NCBI GenBank assembly: GCA_018475625.1
Contig: JAAKEZ010000001.1
Location: forward strand, 124,001-188,000
Length of the DNA stretch: 64,000 bases
Reading direction: 5' to 3'
Source of the DNA: Candidatus Bathyarchaeota archaeon A05DMB-2
GTDB lineage: Archaea > Thermoproteota > Bathyarchaeia > Bathyarchaeales > Bathycorpusculaceae
Shown: positions 1-7,933 of the stretch, piece after piece
Numbering within the stretch: the stretch's first letter is position 1
How the letters are laid out: every line of letters begins with the position of its first letter
The notes under the pieces: generated by a model
The model's input: only the letters and a program-made list of their open reading frames with translations
The model's database searches: none
What the model was told of the DNA's origin: nothing
Made by a program: the position numbers and the translations under genes

Positions 1-470
1 GCCCCTATCTTTTCAAGCGGATTATTGGATAAGCTCGCCATGGCTATGAAGTCTTCAATCATAATCATTGGGCACTTTAGCTTGAAATTCAGGTCTGACA
101 GGGCCATGACGATTTCAAAGGATTCATCGCCTACGACCAAGTCGAAATCGTACTTTGATGCCACTTCTCTAAAGAATAGTCCAGCGTTGTGTTTGAACAT
201 TTTGTTAGAGAGCTTTACGAATTTCATCAGGTTTAGTTTAAATCCTATTATTGCTTGTGCAGCAGCCTCGTTGTAGTCGGCGCTTAGTCGGGACTCAGGT
301 AAAAGCGTCTCTCCAGCGTCTTCAATTAGTTTGGATGCTAAGGGATGAGCCAGCCACTGCACTTTGACTTTGGGGTTTTGCTTGCGGAGTTCCTTGACGA
401 TGGCTAAGTCTCTTGTAACGTGTCCTAAGCCGCCCTGCCAACTCACGAAAAGAATGTTCTTTCCAGTCAA
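1..470 (-). CDS. Glycosyltransferase, GT-B/MurG-like (partial, N-terminal part)
   Basis: The reverse strand is open from 470 to the left edge. It encodes a protein starting LTGKNILFVSWQGGLGHV, with a Gly-rich first loop after a beta strand as in GT-B UDP-glycosyltransferases and MurG-like enzymes. About 156 residues are visible; the catalytic C-terminal half is outside the window. The chosen start is TTG at 470, overlapping the stop of the upstream regulator gene as TTGA, with a GAAGG ribosome site about nine bases before it. The overlap implies translational coupling to the TrmB-type gene. The acceptor and donor sugars cannot be told. The fold assignment rests only on the N-terminal loop and flanking hydrophobic strands. 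Confidence 0.7.
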   Translation of the reverse strand, partial: MTGKNILFVSWQGGLGHVTRDLAIVKELRKQNPKVKVQWLAHPLASKLIEDAGETLLPESRLSADYNEAAAQAIIGFKLNLMKFVKLSNKMFKHNAGLFFREVASKYDFDLVVGDESFEIVMALSDLNFKLKCPMIMIEDFIAMASLSNNPLEKIG

Positions 471-2572
471 TTTTTGGTTTCCTTCTTTTCAGGTTCTGGA
501 GGAGTAGTTATCATAATGCAGTCAGTGGTTAGGGCTCCGTCGACCGCTGGTCCCGCGTACTTCCATGACGGATTCACAAAGGTTGCGAACGCTTGGCATT
601 CATTGCTTCTAGCAGATGTCCGATAGCCAGATGGCCAATTCACGGTGTATTTGCAAAGTTTTGGGCTGCCGTGTCCTTCAAGCATAATGCTCGACGGCGG
701 CAACGTATATGGAAGCGGAAGAAGCGGTATCGGCACCGTCCAACCAGCGAACAGGTTACTGCCTTGGCTCCAAATTTCGAGTTCATCTTCAGCAACTGTT
801 TTAATGTTTTCGCCTGCAGGGAGCCCTGAAAACACCGCTTTATGAAGCAGCTCAGTTCGGGGGTTGTCTTGGACAATGGCTACGGGAACGAAGATATTGC
901 CTTTTGAAGTTTGAAGCAACAAGTTGACTATCATGTTGTCTCCTTTTTCGGCGAAATTAGATTGCTCAATGCGAAATACTTGAATCAAAATTGGAGGTAT
1001 GTTGAGGTCAATTGGTGGGTGAATAATTGCCTGTCCCCAGATGGCGCGTGCAATGTTAATACCTTTTTCATACGATTCTGTTTTGTCCTTTTTGGCTCGA
1101 ATCAGTTCGTCAACATTTGCCTCTTTTGTCAAAGACAAGAGGGGGCCCTCGCTTTCAGTTACGCTGGTGCTAACAAGCAGGTTTTTTTCTCTCAGCATCT
1201 TCAAGGCATTCTCAACTGAACTTTGAGAGCCACTCACGGATGTCGACGGCTTGGCTAATGGCGATAGCGGGGCGGCTGATATGGCGGAAGCACCTTTCCA
1301 TAAGTTGTTTAGCACCCTTTTTGTCTTCTCTACGAAATCTGGGTCACTTGTATAAAAGGCACTTTCAAAATGTGGCGCTTCTTGCTGCTTCTCTGGAGGG
1401 GTCTTAAACTGGAAAAGGTGTTGACCGTCAACGATTGTTGTTTCCATGTAAGTAAGCGGGACATGCCTTACCTCGAAGTGTTTTGAGAGTTGGTGGGCTG
1501 CTTCCACGTTCTCGCTGGTTATTGGAGCCATTATCTTGATGGATACGCCCCTTTCAGCCCACTCCTTTAGTGATGACAGGGCTTTCCACGATGTTACGAG
1601 TCCTCTTGAGGAGGTTACAATCATGATTTCCTCCTTAGCTGAAAGCATAATTCCGTCATAAGTTTTCTTGGCTGTTTCTGCCACATCGATATAGAAGGTT
1701 TTCTGCGGTGCTTTGCCTGTTTCGATCTCCGAAATCGTTTGTCTTATGTCCGTTGCGTTACGCCAATAATCTTCGAAGACTTCTGTGAATGCTTGGACGA
1801 GGTCTTTGCAGTTCGTCCAGAGACAAACGTCGTCTTGTTCTGTGGCGGATAAATCGGTTCTAGATTTGATGAAGAATAAGATTTCATCTTTGTCGCGTAT
1901 AACCATACGAGGAAAGAGTCTTAATCCCAAATCGGGGTTTCTTCCTTCAAAATTAAGGTTCGCTTCAGCTATTTCCGTGAGAAGCGTCTTCATCGCAGGC
2001 ACGCTCTGTTCTGGCAACTCGGTTAGAAACCTGAATTTAATCTTGGATTTTAGAGGATGTCTGGCGCCAACGTCGAAGAGCCCGAACTGGTCGGCGCGAA
2101 TCAGGCTGGAAACAGTCGTCATTGTCGATATCTGGTTTTTGGTTTCCAACATCATTTGTTGGATTCTTGCGTAGATGTTGTTTCTGCCCTCGATTACCAT
2201 AAACTTCGCAGACTTGTCGCTATAATCGCCTATGGAGAGAGACTGCCAGTTAGCGAGCAGTTCATTCTTGCTGTCCTGAATTCGCTGCGCTTCTTCCAGC
2301 GCCTTTTTCATCTTAGCTTTCGCCAGCAAGTCCAATGCTGTTTCGAAAGGCAATGCCGAAAACTTTGCGGGATGCTCAAGCGTGGCGCTGACTATGCCTC
2401 TGCCTTCCAAGCTTTTCAGGCTGCGGTAGAGTTGCGGCTTGCTCATTTTGAGTGCTTTGCCGACTTCTATCGCTCTTAGAGGGCCTCTCTTGGCTAGGAG
2501 AATGTAAACGTGAGCGTCCATACGGGTAAGCCCGAAGCTCATGAGTGTGTTGTTCACGCGTTCTTGGCTCAA
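467..2572 (-). CDS. TrmB-family transcriptional regulator with extra C-terminal domain
   Basis: A 701-residue protein. Residues 1-90 form a TrmB-type winged helix (conserved phrases FGLTRMDAHVYILLAKRG and PQLYRSLKSLEGRGIV). Residues about 125-275 and 295-430 are two PLD-like/TrmB effector-type domains. A Ser/Pro-rich linker follows, then a C-terminal domain (about 535-690) that is not usual in TrmB proteins. That domain shares several short blocks with the secreted protein encoded divergently at 2761: DLNI, a VP-IALV-like strand, VAxxELEhW and a YTLPP/FTLPP block. No signal peptide or membrane segment is visible, so it should be cytoplasmic. It is co-transcribed with the downstream glycosyltransferase (TTGA overlap). 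Known TrmB proteins bind sugars and control sugar uptake or metabolism; the ligand here is unknown. Confidence 0.85.
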   Translation of the reverse strand: MSQERVNNTLMSFGLTRMDAHVYILLAKRGPLRAIEVGKALKMSKPQLYRSLKSLEGRGIVSATLEHPAKFSALPFETALDLLAKAKMKKALEEAQRIQDSKNELLANWQSLSIGDYSDKSAKFMVIEGRNNIYARIQQMMLETKNQISTMTTVSSLIRADQFGLFDVGARHPLKSKIKFRFLTELPEQSVPAMKTLLTEIAEANLNFEGRNPDLGLRLFPRMVIRDKDEILFFIKSRTDLSATEQDDVCLWTNCKDLVQAFTEVFEDYWRNATDIRQTISEIETGKAPQKTFYIDVAETAKKTYDGIMLSAKEEIMIVTSSRGLVTSWKALSSLKEWAERGVSIKIMAPITSENVEAAHQLSKHFEVRHVPLTYMETTIVDGQHLFQFKTPPEKQQEAPHFESAFYTSDPDFVEKTKRVLNNLWKGASAISAAPLSPLAKPSTSVSGSQSSVENALKMLREKNLLVSTSVTESEGPLLSLTKEANVDELIRAKKDKTESYEKGINIARAIWGQAIIHPPIDLNIPPILIQVFRIEQSNFAEKGDNMIVNLLLQTSKGNIFVPVAIVQDNPRTELLHKAVFSGLPAGENIKTVAEDELEIWSQGSNLFAGWTVPIPLLPLPYTLPPSSIMLEGHGSPKLCKYTVNWPSGYRTSARSNECQAFATFVNPSWKYAGPAVDGALTTDCIMITTPPEPEKKETKN

Positions 2573-2616
2573 CTAACCCAATCTCCCTTCTCAACTGCCA
2601 TAATTAGTCAGTGATT

Positions 2617-2699
2617 ACTCAGACTGTGAGTTTAAATTAATTGTGAAGGATTTCTCTATGACTAAGTGGGGTTAGTTAGTAACTTTTTGAGACTAACTA
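2617..2699. promoter_or_regulatory. Divergent promoter region with inverted repeats
   Basis: The 188-bp gap between the TrmB-type gene and the secreted-protein gene holds two perfect inverted repeats: ACTCA/TGAGT (2617-2621 and 2627-2631) and the stronger TAGTTAGT/ACTAACTA (2673-2680 and 2692-2699, 11-bp spacer). An A/T-only stretch TTTAAATTAA at 2631-2640 could be a TATA element in either direction. The plus gene has an AAGGAG ribosome site at 2751-2756. The repeats are candidate operators for the adjacent regulator; this is inference. Confidence 0.45.
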
Positions 2700-2760
2700 G
2701 AGTATATGAAGCTCTTGCTAAATAACATTTTCCACTAGCAAAAAACATGAAAGGAGAAAA

Positions 2761-3567
2761 ATGAAAATGAGAAAGAAGCTAGTTCTCGGAACCATCCTAA
2801 CGCTGTCTCTGCTAATCGTTTCTGTCGTTGTCGCAGTTGCTCCAGTCATCGCTGGACCTAAGGACAACTCGATCGACCTCTATGGTACTGGCGCACGCGT
2901 GGGTCTTGCGCTACCACCCCCAGGAGTGGGACCACCGCCAGCAGGAGTAGCAGCTCATCCTACCGACCTTAACATTGCTGTTTGGGATTATGATAGACGA
3001 TCTGAAACAGGCGCACATGATTTCATGCAAATCCAAGTATGGGTACCTGCAATTAACGCGTACCTCCCAATCGCTTTGGTTATGGACATACCTGTTCCTG
3101 AGTGGCTTAAGAAAGAATGGAACCACACAAGCATGGGTTACTACTACGAAGCAAATGGTGTGGTAAGACACAGCAATATGTTTTCAGTTGCAGACAAAGA
3201 GCTTGAAGTTTGGACGGAATCTTCGTATTACGGCGGTGGTAGAAAGTTGTGTGACTACAAAAGTGCCGACACCATATACGCGAACTTGACGAAACCTCTC
3301 TTCATAAACTATACTAGTCCTAACCCTTCGATTGGCAACCTTAGCTTCACTTTGCCACCAATGACAATGAGGTTTATAAAAATTGCCGAAGGCTGGTATA
3401 CAGAAGTAGTCTCGACGCCTAATAACTGGGTATTCGCCATAAAAGAAATTCAAACACCTGCATGGGTGGAAGTCACTATACCTTCCTGGATTAAACTTGC
3501 AGGTATTGAGACTACTGGACACCTGAGTCTACACGGATCCGTCAGCAACACGCCCCCGGCGTCATAA
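2761..3567 (+). CDS. Secreted protein, paralogous domain to neighbouring regulator
   Basis: A 268-residue protein with a clear signal peptide: the basic MKMRKK is followed by about 22 hydrophobic residues and an Ala-Gly cleavage-like site near residue 32. The mature part has a Pro/Gly-rich segment (PPPGVGPPPAG) and a beta-rich domain containing VADKELEVWTE and FTLPPMTM, which resemble blocks in the C-terminal domain of the TrmB-type regulator encoded divergently. Several N-x-S/T sequons suggest an exported, glycosylated protein. There is no C-terminal anchor. The start at 2761 has AAGGAG four bases upstream; an in-frame ATG at 2767 would give a better spacing. I do not recognise a family. Confidence 0.8.
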   Translation: MKMRKKLVLGTILTLSLLIVSVVVAVAPVIAGPKDNSIDLYGTGARVGLALPPPGVGPPPAGVAAHPTDLNIAVWDYDRRSETGAHDFMQIQVWVPAINAYLPIALVMDIPVPEWLKKEWNHTSMGYYYEANGVVRHSNMFSVADKELEVWTESSYYGGGRKLCDYKSADTIYANLTKPLFINYTSPNPSIGNLSFTLPPMTMRFIKIAEGWYTEVVSTPNNWVFAIKEIQTPAWVEVTIPSWIKLAGIETTGHLSLHGSVSNTPPAS

Positions 3568-3662
3568 GCAAAACTCAATGCAACAATATCTCCCTCTCTT
3601 TTTTTCTGTTAAAAGAAACCTGTCACTCCACTGAGCGCGTGTGATGATGAGGTGCCGTCTGT

Positions 3663-4013
3663 TTGAGTCTAAAGCGAATACTTGAAACGCTTACAAGCTT
3701 CGGACTTAAACAATCAGATGCCAAAGTCTACGTTTTCCTCGCAAAAAAAGGACCACACACAGAAGCAGACCTCTCCGACGCATTGAACATGCCAAAAAAT
3801 CAAACTTACCAATGCCTCAGAAACTTGGAAGACAAAGGAATCGTAACCGCCACGCGCGACCGCCCAGCACTTTTTTCAGCATTACCATTTGAAAAGGTCT
3901 TAGACCTGTTGGTGAAAGCCAAGCTGGAGGAAGCGCGGCGCACAGAACAGAACACATATGAAGCGCTTTGCAATTGGAAATCCATGCTCAAGGAAAATCA
4001 CACACACCAGTAG
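3663..4013 (+). CDS. Short TrmB-like winged-helix protein, possibly truncated
   Basis: 116 residues, alignable by eye with residues 1-115 of the large regulator at 467-2572: FGLKQSDAKVYVFLAKKG, the NQTYQCLRNLEDKGIV recognition region, then FSALPFEKVLDLLVKAKLEEA. The TTG start at 3663 has GAGGTG at 3649-3654. The protein stops where the full-length regulator continues into its effector domain. Just after the stop, a shifted frame (from 4048) encodes a short GKFNNITGE-like phrase, reminiscent of the KFMVIEG entry to that domain in the paralogue. This suggests the gene is the remnant of a longer TrmB protein, though the DNA-binding part may still be made. Confidence 0.65.
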   Translation: MSLKRILETLTSFGLKQSDAKVYVFLAKKGPHTEADLSDALNMPKNQTYQCLRNLEDKGIVTATRDRPALFSALPFEKVLDLLVKAKLEEARRTEQNTYEALCNWKSMLKENHTHQ

Positions 4014-4163
4014 ACGAAAGCATGGAAGGCATTAAAACCTCAAAGCAGCAATAGGAAAATTCAATAACATAACCGGAGAACCAAGCCAAGACAAAACACT
4101 TAGCACACGCCAAAAACAGCATTAAAGTTTTTATTTGTTGGGCGTGCTGGTATTGTGCTGTGT

Positions 4164-4237
4164 GCCTCGATAGCTCAGCCAGGTAGAGCGGCTGCCTCGT
4201 AAGCAGCAGGCCGCGGGATCAAGGCCCGCTCGAGGCT
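4164..4237 (+). tRNA. tRNA-Thr (anticodon CGT)
   Basis: A complete 74-nt cloverleaf without intron. Acceptor stem is 4164-4170 with 4230-4236, D arm GCTC/GAGC, anticodon stem GCTGC/GCAGC with loop CTCGTAA (anticodon CGT at 4198-4200, reads ACG threonine), T stem GCGGG/CCCGC, and discriminator T at 4237, which fits archaeal threonine tRNAs. No CCA is encoded. The T loop reads ATCAAGG, with A at position 54 instead of the usual T. A T-rich stretch (about 4127-4135) is suitably placed as TATA box, and a T-run at 4246-4251 may terminate transcription. Confidence 0.95.
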
Positions 4238-4364
4238 TTCCAGTGTTTTTTATGGTTGTTTTGGGGTTGTGTAGTTGTGTTGTTCTTGTAGTCAGAAAAG
4301 TTTATTAAATCTCGCTATTACCGATATCGGTGTACTTGAAAGGTTGAGAGGTAGGTGGATAAGG

Positions 4365-4703
4365 TTGCCTTTGCTTCACGGGCACGGAAGCCGTAACGAG
4401 AAGCTTAGATGCCCTTATGAAGGCTGTGAGAAGACCTTTGAGAAGCCCACCATATTGACCGATTCGTCCACAATTCCGCGGCAGTCATACTATGCGTGTC
4501 CACATTGCATGTCCAAGTTGGAAATCTCCACGGACGGCAAGAAAATCTTGGGCGTGAAGGCAAGCGAGTACCCGAAAGTTTTTGATTCACCGGCGAAGTG
4601 CGCGCATTTCTTCGGGTTCCTGCACGCGCTTCCGGAGGGTGCACCGTTGCCTGACGAATGCCTCATTTGTCCGAAGGTATTGCAGTGCAACCTGCGCAAA
4701 TAG
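4365..4703 (+). CDS. Small cysteine-rich zinc-binding protein
   Basis: About 112 residues from TTG 4365, chosen because GGTGG lies six bases upstream; the frame is open further upstream to 4275 but with implausible sequence. It contains CPYEGC near the start and CPHC about 30 residues later, forming a likely four-cysteine zinc knuckle. A second cluster follows in the C-terminal half (CAHFFGF, CLICPKVLQC). This second half resembles short conserved archaeal proteins in which the cysteines end the chain. No enzyme motif is seen. It stands alone between the tRNA and the pilin gene. Function unknown; nucleic-acid or metal binding is only a guess. Confidence 0.6.
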   Translation: MPLLHGHGSRNEKLRCPYEGCEKTFEKPTILTDSSTIPRQSYYACPHCMSKLEISTDGKKILGVKASEYPKVFDSPAKCAHFFGFLHALPEGAPLPDECLICPKVLQCNLRK

Positions 4704-4834
4704 CGCTAACATCCTTGACGAACGACTTTCTCTTCTTCGGTTTCCGAATTATCCAAAATGCAGATTCCAGATTCATACAATATAAATAAAATAAAACAGC
4801 TAACCATGCAACAGCAAAGAAGGTAAAACAAAAC

Positions 4835-5284
4835 ATGTCAACCCGAAAGCTCTTCCATCAGAATAAAGCCATATCCCCAATACTAGCCACCCTGCTGCTT
4901 ATAGTCATAGCCGTTGCAGCCATAGTCGTGACGTACGCGTGGATAACCATGTACATGGGTAGCACAACTCAGAACGCAGGATTCATCCCCTACAAAGCAA
5001 ACGTCAACTTCTTCCAAGACGGCGAAACAAAAAAGATAACTATTGACATCGGCAACTCAGGAACCGCCAACGGAGAAATAATCCAAGTCTACATCGGAAC
5101 ATCTGACACAACCGCACAAAGCCAAACCACCACCCCACCGACGCCAATAACCGTCGCAGGCGGAGAAATCAAAAGCTTCAACGTCACCTACGCTTGGACA
5201 CCAGGACAAACATACTACTTCAAAATAGTCCCAAACAGCGGCGCAGCATACCCATTCCAAGAACAAGCCCCCCAAACCCCATAA
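4835..5284 (+). CDS. Archaeal type IV pilin / class III signal-peptide protein
   Basis: 149 residues. A short basic leader is followed by KAISPILATLLLIVIAVAA, the hallmark of archaeal pilin N-terminal domains (Pilin_N/DUF1628). The prepilin peptidase cuts before the hydrophobic helix, about residues 14-37, which packs into the fibre core. The remainder is a small beta-rich, Thr-rich head containing N-x-S/T sites (NVTYAW). It sits 84 bp upstream of an A24 peptidase gene in the same direction, which is the processing enzyme expected for this substrate. The pilus could serve adhesion; no assembly ATPase or platform protein is in the window. Confidence 0.85.
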   Translation: MSTRKLFHQNKAISPILATLLLIVIAVAAIVVTYAWITMYMGSTTQNAGFIPYKANVNFFQDGETKKITIDIGNSGTANGEIIQVYIGTSDTTAQSQTTTPPTPITVAGGEIKSFNVTYAWTPGQTYYFKIVPNSGAAYPFQEQAPQTP

Positions 5285-5368
5285 CATCTTTCTCTACACC
5301 CACCCGAACCCAAAAGGCAAGTTTTAAAATTCCCCTAACCCACAACCTAAACCCCAGAAGGCACACAA

Positions 5369-6184
5369 ATGCAGACCCTCTTCACCGCAGCCCAAGTCAC
5401 TCTAACACTCGGCTTTCTCCTCTACGCCTCATGGAGCGACTACAAAACCCGAGAAGTAAGCAACCGCGTCTGGACAATCTTCGCACCCACAGCACTTACG
5501 CTGTCGCTGGCTGAACTGCTTCTCTACAACCCACAGAACCTAACATGGTTCGCAATAAGCTTCGGAGTCACAGCAGCCTTCGCCCTGCTTCTGTTCTACG
5601 CTGGAGGATTCGGAGGCGCAGACTCAAAAGCATTCATGTGCATCGCGCTTGCGCTACCATCCTTTCCGGAAACACTTGTCCACCCCCTCTTCCCAGACGG
5701 AGTTTCGCCGCTGGCGCAGAACATCTTCCCCTTCACAATTCTTAGCAACTCCATCCTCGTCGCAGCCGCAAGCGTAATCGCGATGCTCCTGCTCAATGCC
5801 AAGTGGCGCATAACCACGGGCAAGAAAATTTTTGAGGGCACACTTGCCGCGGAGCCTGCGGGGAAAAAAATCCTCGTGTTGATAACCGGCTACAAGATGC
5901 CCATCGCCAAGTTAAAGGATAAATGGCACGTTTACCCGCTTGAAGACGTGGTGGAAGAAGACGGAGAGAAACCGCCAAAAAGAAAACTCCTAATCGTACC
6001 CCGTGATGAGGGAAGAAGCGACGTAGTTGAGCGCCTATCTCGCGCTGCTGAAGCTGGAAAAATTGCCCCACAGGTGCTGGCTACGCCCGGTTTACCCATG
6101 CTCATATTCGTCACTGTCGGATTAGTCTTGGCGCTAGTGTTCGGAGACATCGTCTGGCTGGCAATCCGCTTTTTCCTAGGCTAA
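5369..6184 (+). CDS. Prepilin/preflagellin peptidase, A24 family
   Basis: A 271-residue integral membrane aspartic peptidase. The two catalytic aspartates are visible: D24 in SWSDYKTREVSN after the first helix, and D85 in the GGAD motif (GxGD-like, the form seen in PibD/FlaK proteins). About six hydrophobic segments follow, with a hydrophilic cytoplasmic domain at about residues 150-235 containing KPPKRK, and a last helix at the C terminus. This extended C-terminal part is typical of archaeal A24 proteins. It would cleave the class III leader of the pilin encoded just upstream, and the pair probably forms a transcription unit. Confidence 0.88.
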   Translation: MQTLFTAAQVTLTLGFLLYASWSDYKTREVSNRVWTIFAPTALTLSLAELLLYNPQNLTWFAISFGVTAAFALLLFYAGGFGGADSKAFMCIALALPSFPETLVHPLFPDGVSPLAQNIFPFTILSNSILVAAASVIAMLLLNAKWRITTGKKIFEGTLAAEPAGKKILVLITGYKMPIAKLKDKWHVYPLEDVVEEDGEKPPKRKLLIVPRDEGRSDVVERLSRAAEAGKIAPQVLATPGLPMLIFVTVGLVLALVFGDIVWLAIRFFLG

Positions 6185-6190
6185 AAATGC

Positions 6191-6421
6191 TTAGAGCTGC
6201 TGTTGCACGTAGTCTTTGCTGCGCTTCGAATAGGAGATTGAAGCAGCCGCCATTAAAACTGAACCGAGACCAAGTGATGTAAACGCGTAGCCTCTGTAGG
6301 GATTGAAACTTTGGCTAAGCGAGACTTCTTGACTTGCTGGTTGGTAGGAGTAGAAAAAAGCGCTCACGGCAAAAAGCACAATCGCCGTTAACAGTAGGCA
6401 GATTTCAGTCTTAAACTTCAT
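6191..6421 (-). CDS. Small two-helix membrane protein
   Basis: 76 residues from ATG 6421, chosen over an ATG at 6442 because GGGAGGGG lies directly upstream at a proper distance. It has a hydrophobic helix at about residues 7-24, a polar loop (SYQPASQEVSLSQS), a second helix at about 46-62, and a basic tail SKRSKDY. There is no recognisable family. It ends seven bases from the convergent end of the peptidase gene and is divergent from the PfkB kinase. Likely a membrane protein of unknown role. Confidence 0.6.
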   Translation of the reverse strand: MKFKTEICLLLTAIVLFAVSAFFYSYQPASQEVSLSQSFNPYRGYAFTSLGLGSVLMAAASISYSKRSKDYVQQQL

Positions 6422-6532
6422 TGAATTCCCCTCCCGACTCACGTTCTTCCCAGTTTTGAATAGGGTCTAAGGTTATAATCGGAAACATTATTTTAGCTTT
6501 GCGGAAAATAGTTTGTGAAGGCGGGTGCGGTG

Positions 6533-7612
6533 ATGTTGACAAGCTGCAAAAACGAGTTGTTACGGTTTTTGAAAGAGGAACCTGAGAGGCTCGAGGTTGT
6601 GGTTCTGCCGGACTTTTTCCTCGACCGAATAGTAAGCCTAGATTGTGATGTGTCGCGTTTTTACTCGATGATTGGGGAAGTGGCTTATCGAAAAGGTGGC
6701 AGCATAGATGGCATATCCCAAAAAGACCTTAGGGGTGGAAACGCGGTAAACACGGCTTCAGCTTTAGCCGCGTTGGACGCAAAGGTGACGCCAATAGTCT
6801 GCGCTGACAAGCTGGGTCTGCAGCAGATGGAATTTCATCTTGGTCGGTACGGCGTTGATTTTTCTCACGTGAAAATCGTGGAGAAAGCCTCGGTAACGAC
6901 GGCGCTGGAGCTAAAAACCACGAGTGGAAAAGTCAATGTCATGCTCCGAGATATGGGCAGCCTCGCCGAGTTTGGTCCTTCCAGCCTGACTGACAGCGAC
7001 TACGCGGTGATTGAAAACGCGGATTACGTTTGCGTTTTTAACTGGGCTGGAACCAAAAAATTCGGGACTGAACTGGCTGAGGACGTGTTTCGAAGGGCAA
7101 AAACGAAAGGCAGAGGCAAAACGTACTGCGACACGGCAGACCCCACGCCTAACAGCGCTGGGATTCCTGAACTGATGGAAAAGGTGCTCAAATCAGAGCA
7201 TCTGGATGCTTTAAGTTTGAACGAAAACGAGGCAGTCACCTACGCGGCGCTGCTTAGCAGTGAGATACGCGAGCAGCGTGGGCAATTGCCGCTTGAAGAA
7301 TTATCTGATAAATCAGCCCGAGTCTTGGCGCAGCGCTTATCTGCGAGAATTGACTTGCACACAACAAGCTTCTCAGCCACATTCGATGGAAAGCATGAGG
7401 TTAAGGTGCCTGCGTTCAAGGTAGAAGCTTTGAGGGCGACAGGTGCAGGTGACGCTTGGAACGCGGGAAACATCTTGGGCGACGCAGGTGGACTGTCGCA
7501 CGAGTGCAGACTGGCTTTGGCAAACGCTGTTTCCGCCTGTTATCTCTCTGACCCTTCAGGCGTGCATCCGACACGGCAGGAGCTAGCAAGGTTTATTGAG
7601 CGGTCGCAGTGA
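6533..7612 (+). CDS. PfkB/ribokinase-family carbohydrate kinase
   Basis: About 359 residues from ATG 6533 (GTG codons at 6515 and 6530 are in frame; a GAAGGCGGG sequence favours 6530 or 6533). The N-terminal GGNAVNTASALAAL is the PfkB sugar-binding glycine signature. The C-terminal ATGAGDAWNAGN holds the anion hole and catalytic Asp (GAGD). A LSLNENEA segment matches the NxxE magnesium motif. It would phosphorylate a sugar or nucleoside with ATP; the substrate cannot be read from the sequence. It is transcribed alone, convergent with the DUF190 gene. Confidence 0.85.
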   Translation: MLTSCKNELLRFLKEEPERLEVVVLPDFFLDRIVSLDCDVSRFYSMIGEVAYRKGGSIDGISQKDLRGGNAVNTASALAALDAKVTPIVCADKLGLQQMEFHLGRYGVDFSHVKIVEKASVTTALELKTTSGKVNVMLRDMGSLAEFGPSSLTDSDYAVIENADYVCVFNWAGTKKFGTELAEDVFRRAKTKGRGKTYCDTADPTPNSAGIPELMEKVLKSEHLDALSLNENEAVTYAALLSSEIREQRGQLPLEELSDKSARVLAQRLSARIDLHTTSFSATFDGKHEVKVPAFKVEALRATGAGDAWNAGNILGDAGGLSHECRLALANAVSACYLSDPSGVHPTRQELARFIERSQ

Positions 7613-7621
7613 AGCCTCTAC

Positions 7622-7933
7622 CTATATCGTGTACACTTCTTGGATGCTTACGAGTCCGTTGTCTCCGACGATTCGCTTAAGCTCAGGCAGCAAGGGCTCA
7701 AGTTTTGACTGTTCATCAATCACTTCTATTATCAAGGGCATATTAACGGCGACTCCTTCAATGTGCAGAGTAGACTTACCACGTTTACCGAATCCATTTA
7801 TGCCAGTCCACACAGTGGCACCAGCAATACCTGCCGTGATTAGAAAATTCATTATGAGCGAGTGTAGACGTTGACCCCCAACTTCATCGTTCTTCTTGAT
7901 TCGAATCGTGACATTCCACATTTTAATCTTCAT
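7622..7933 (-). CDS. DUF190 family protein, fluoride-operon partner
   Basis: 103 residues matching the DUF190 family by eye: an N-terminal strand with VTIRIKKND, then the helix LHSLIMNFLITAGIAGATVW, GINGFGKRGKS, and a second ferredoxin-like half with VNMPLIIEVIDEQSKLE. DUF190 proteins are small cytosolic PII-like proteins often encoded next to CrcB fluoride channels. Here the start codon overlaps the crcB stop as TAATG, so the two are translationally coupled under one riboswitch. An in-frame ATG at 7921 is an alternative start. The role of DUF190 in fluoride export is not settled; it may regulate the channel. Confidence 0.85.
   Translation of the reverse strand: MKIKMWNVTIRIKKNDEVGGQRLHSLIMNFLITAGIAGATVWTGINGFGKRGKSTLHIEGVAVNMPLIIEVIDEQSKLEPLLPELKRIVGDNGLVSIQEVYTI

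Noticed and set aside
593-2479. Plus-strand open frames opposite the TrmB-type gene
   Set aside because: They are shadows of the real minus-strand protein; none shows a conserved motif or ribosome site.
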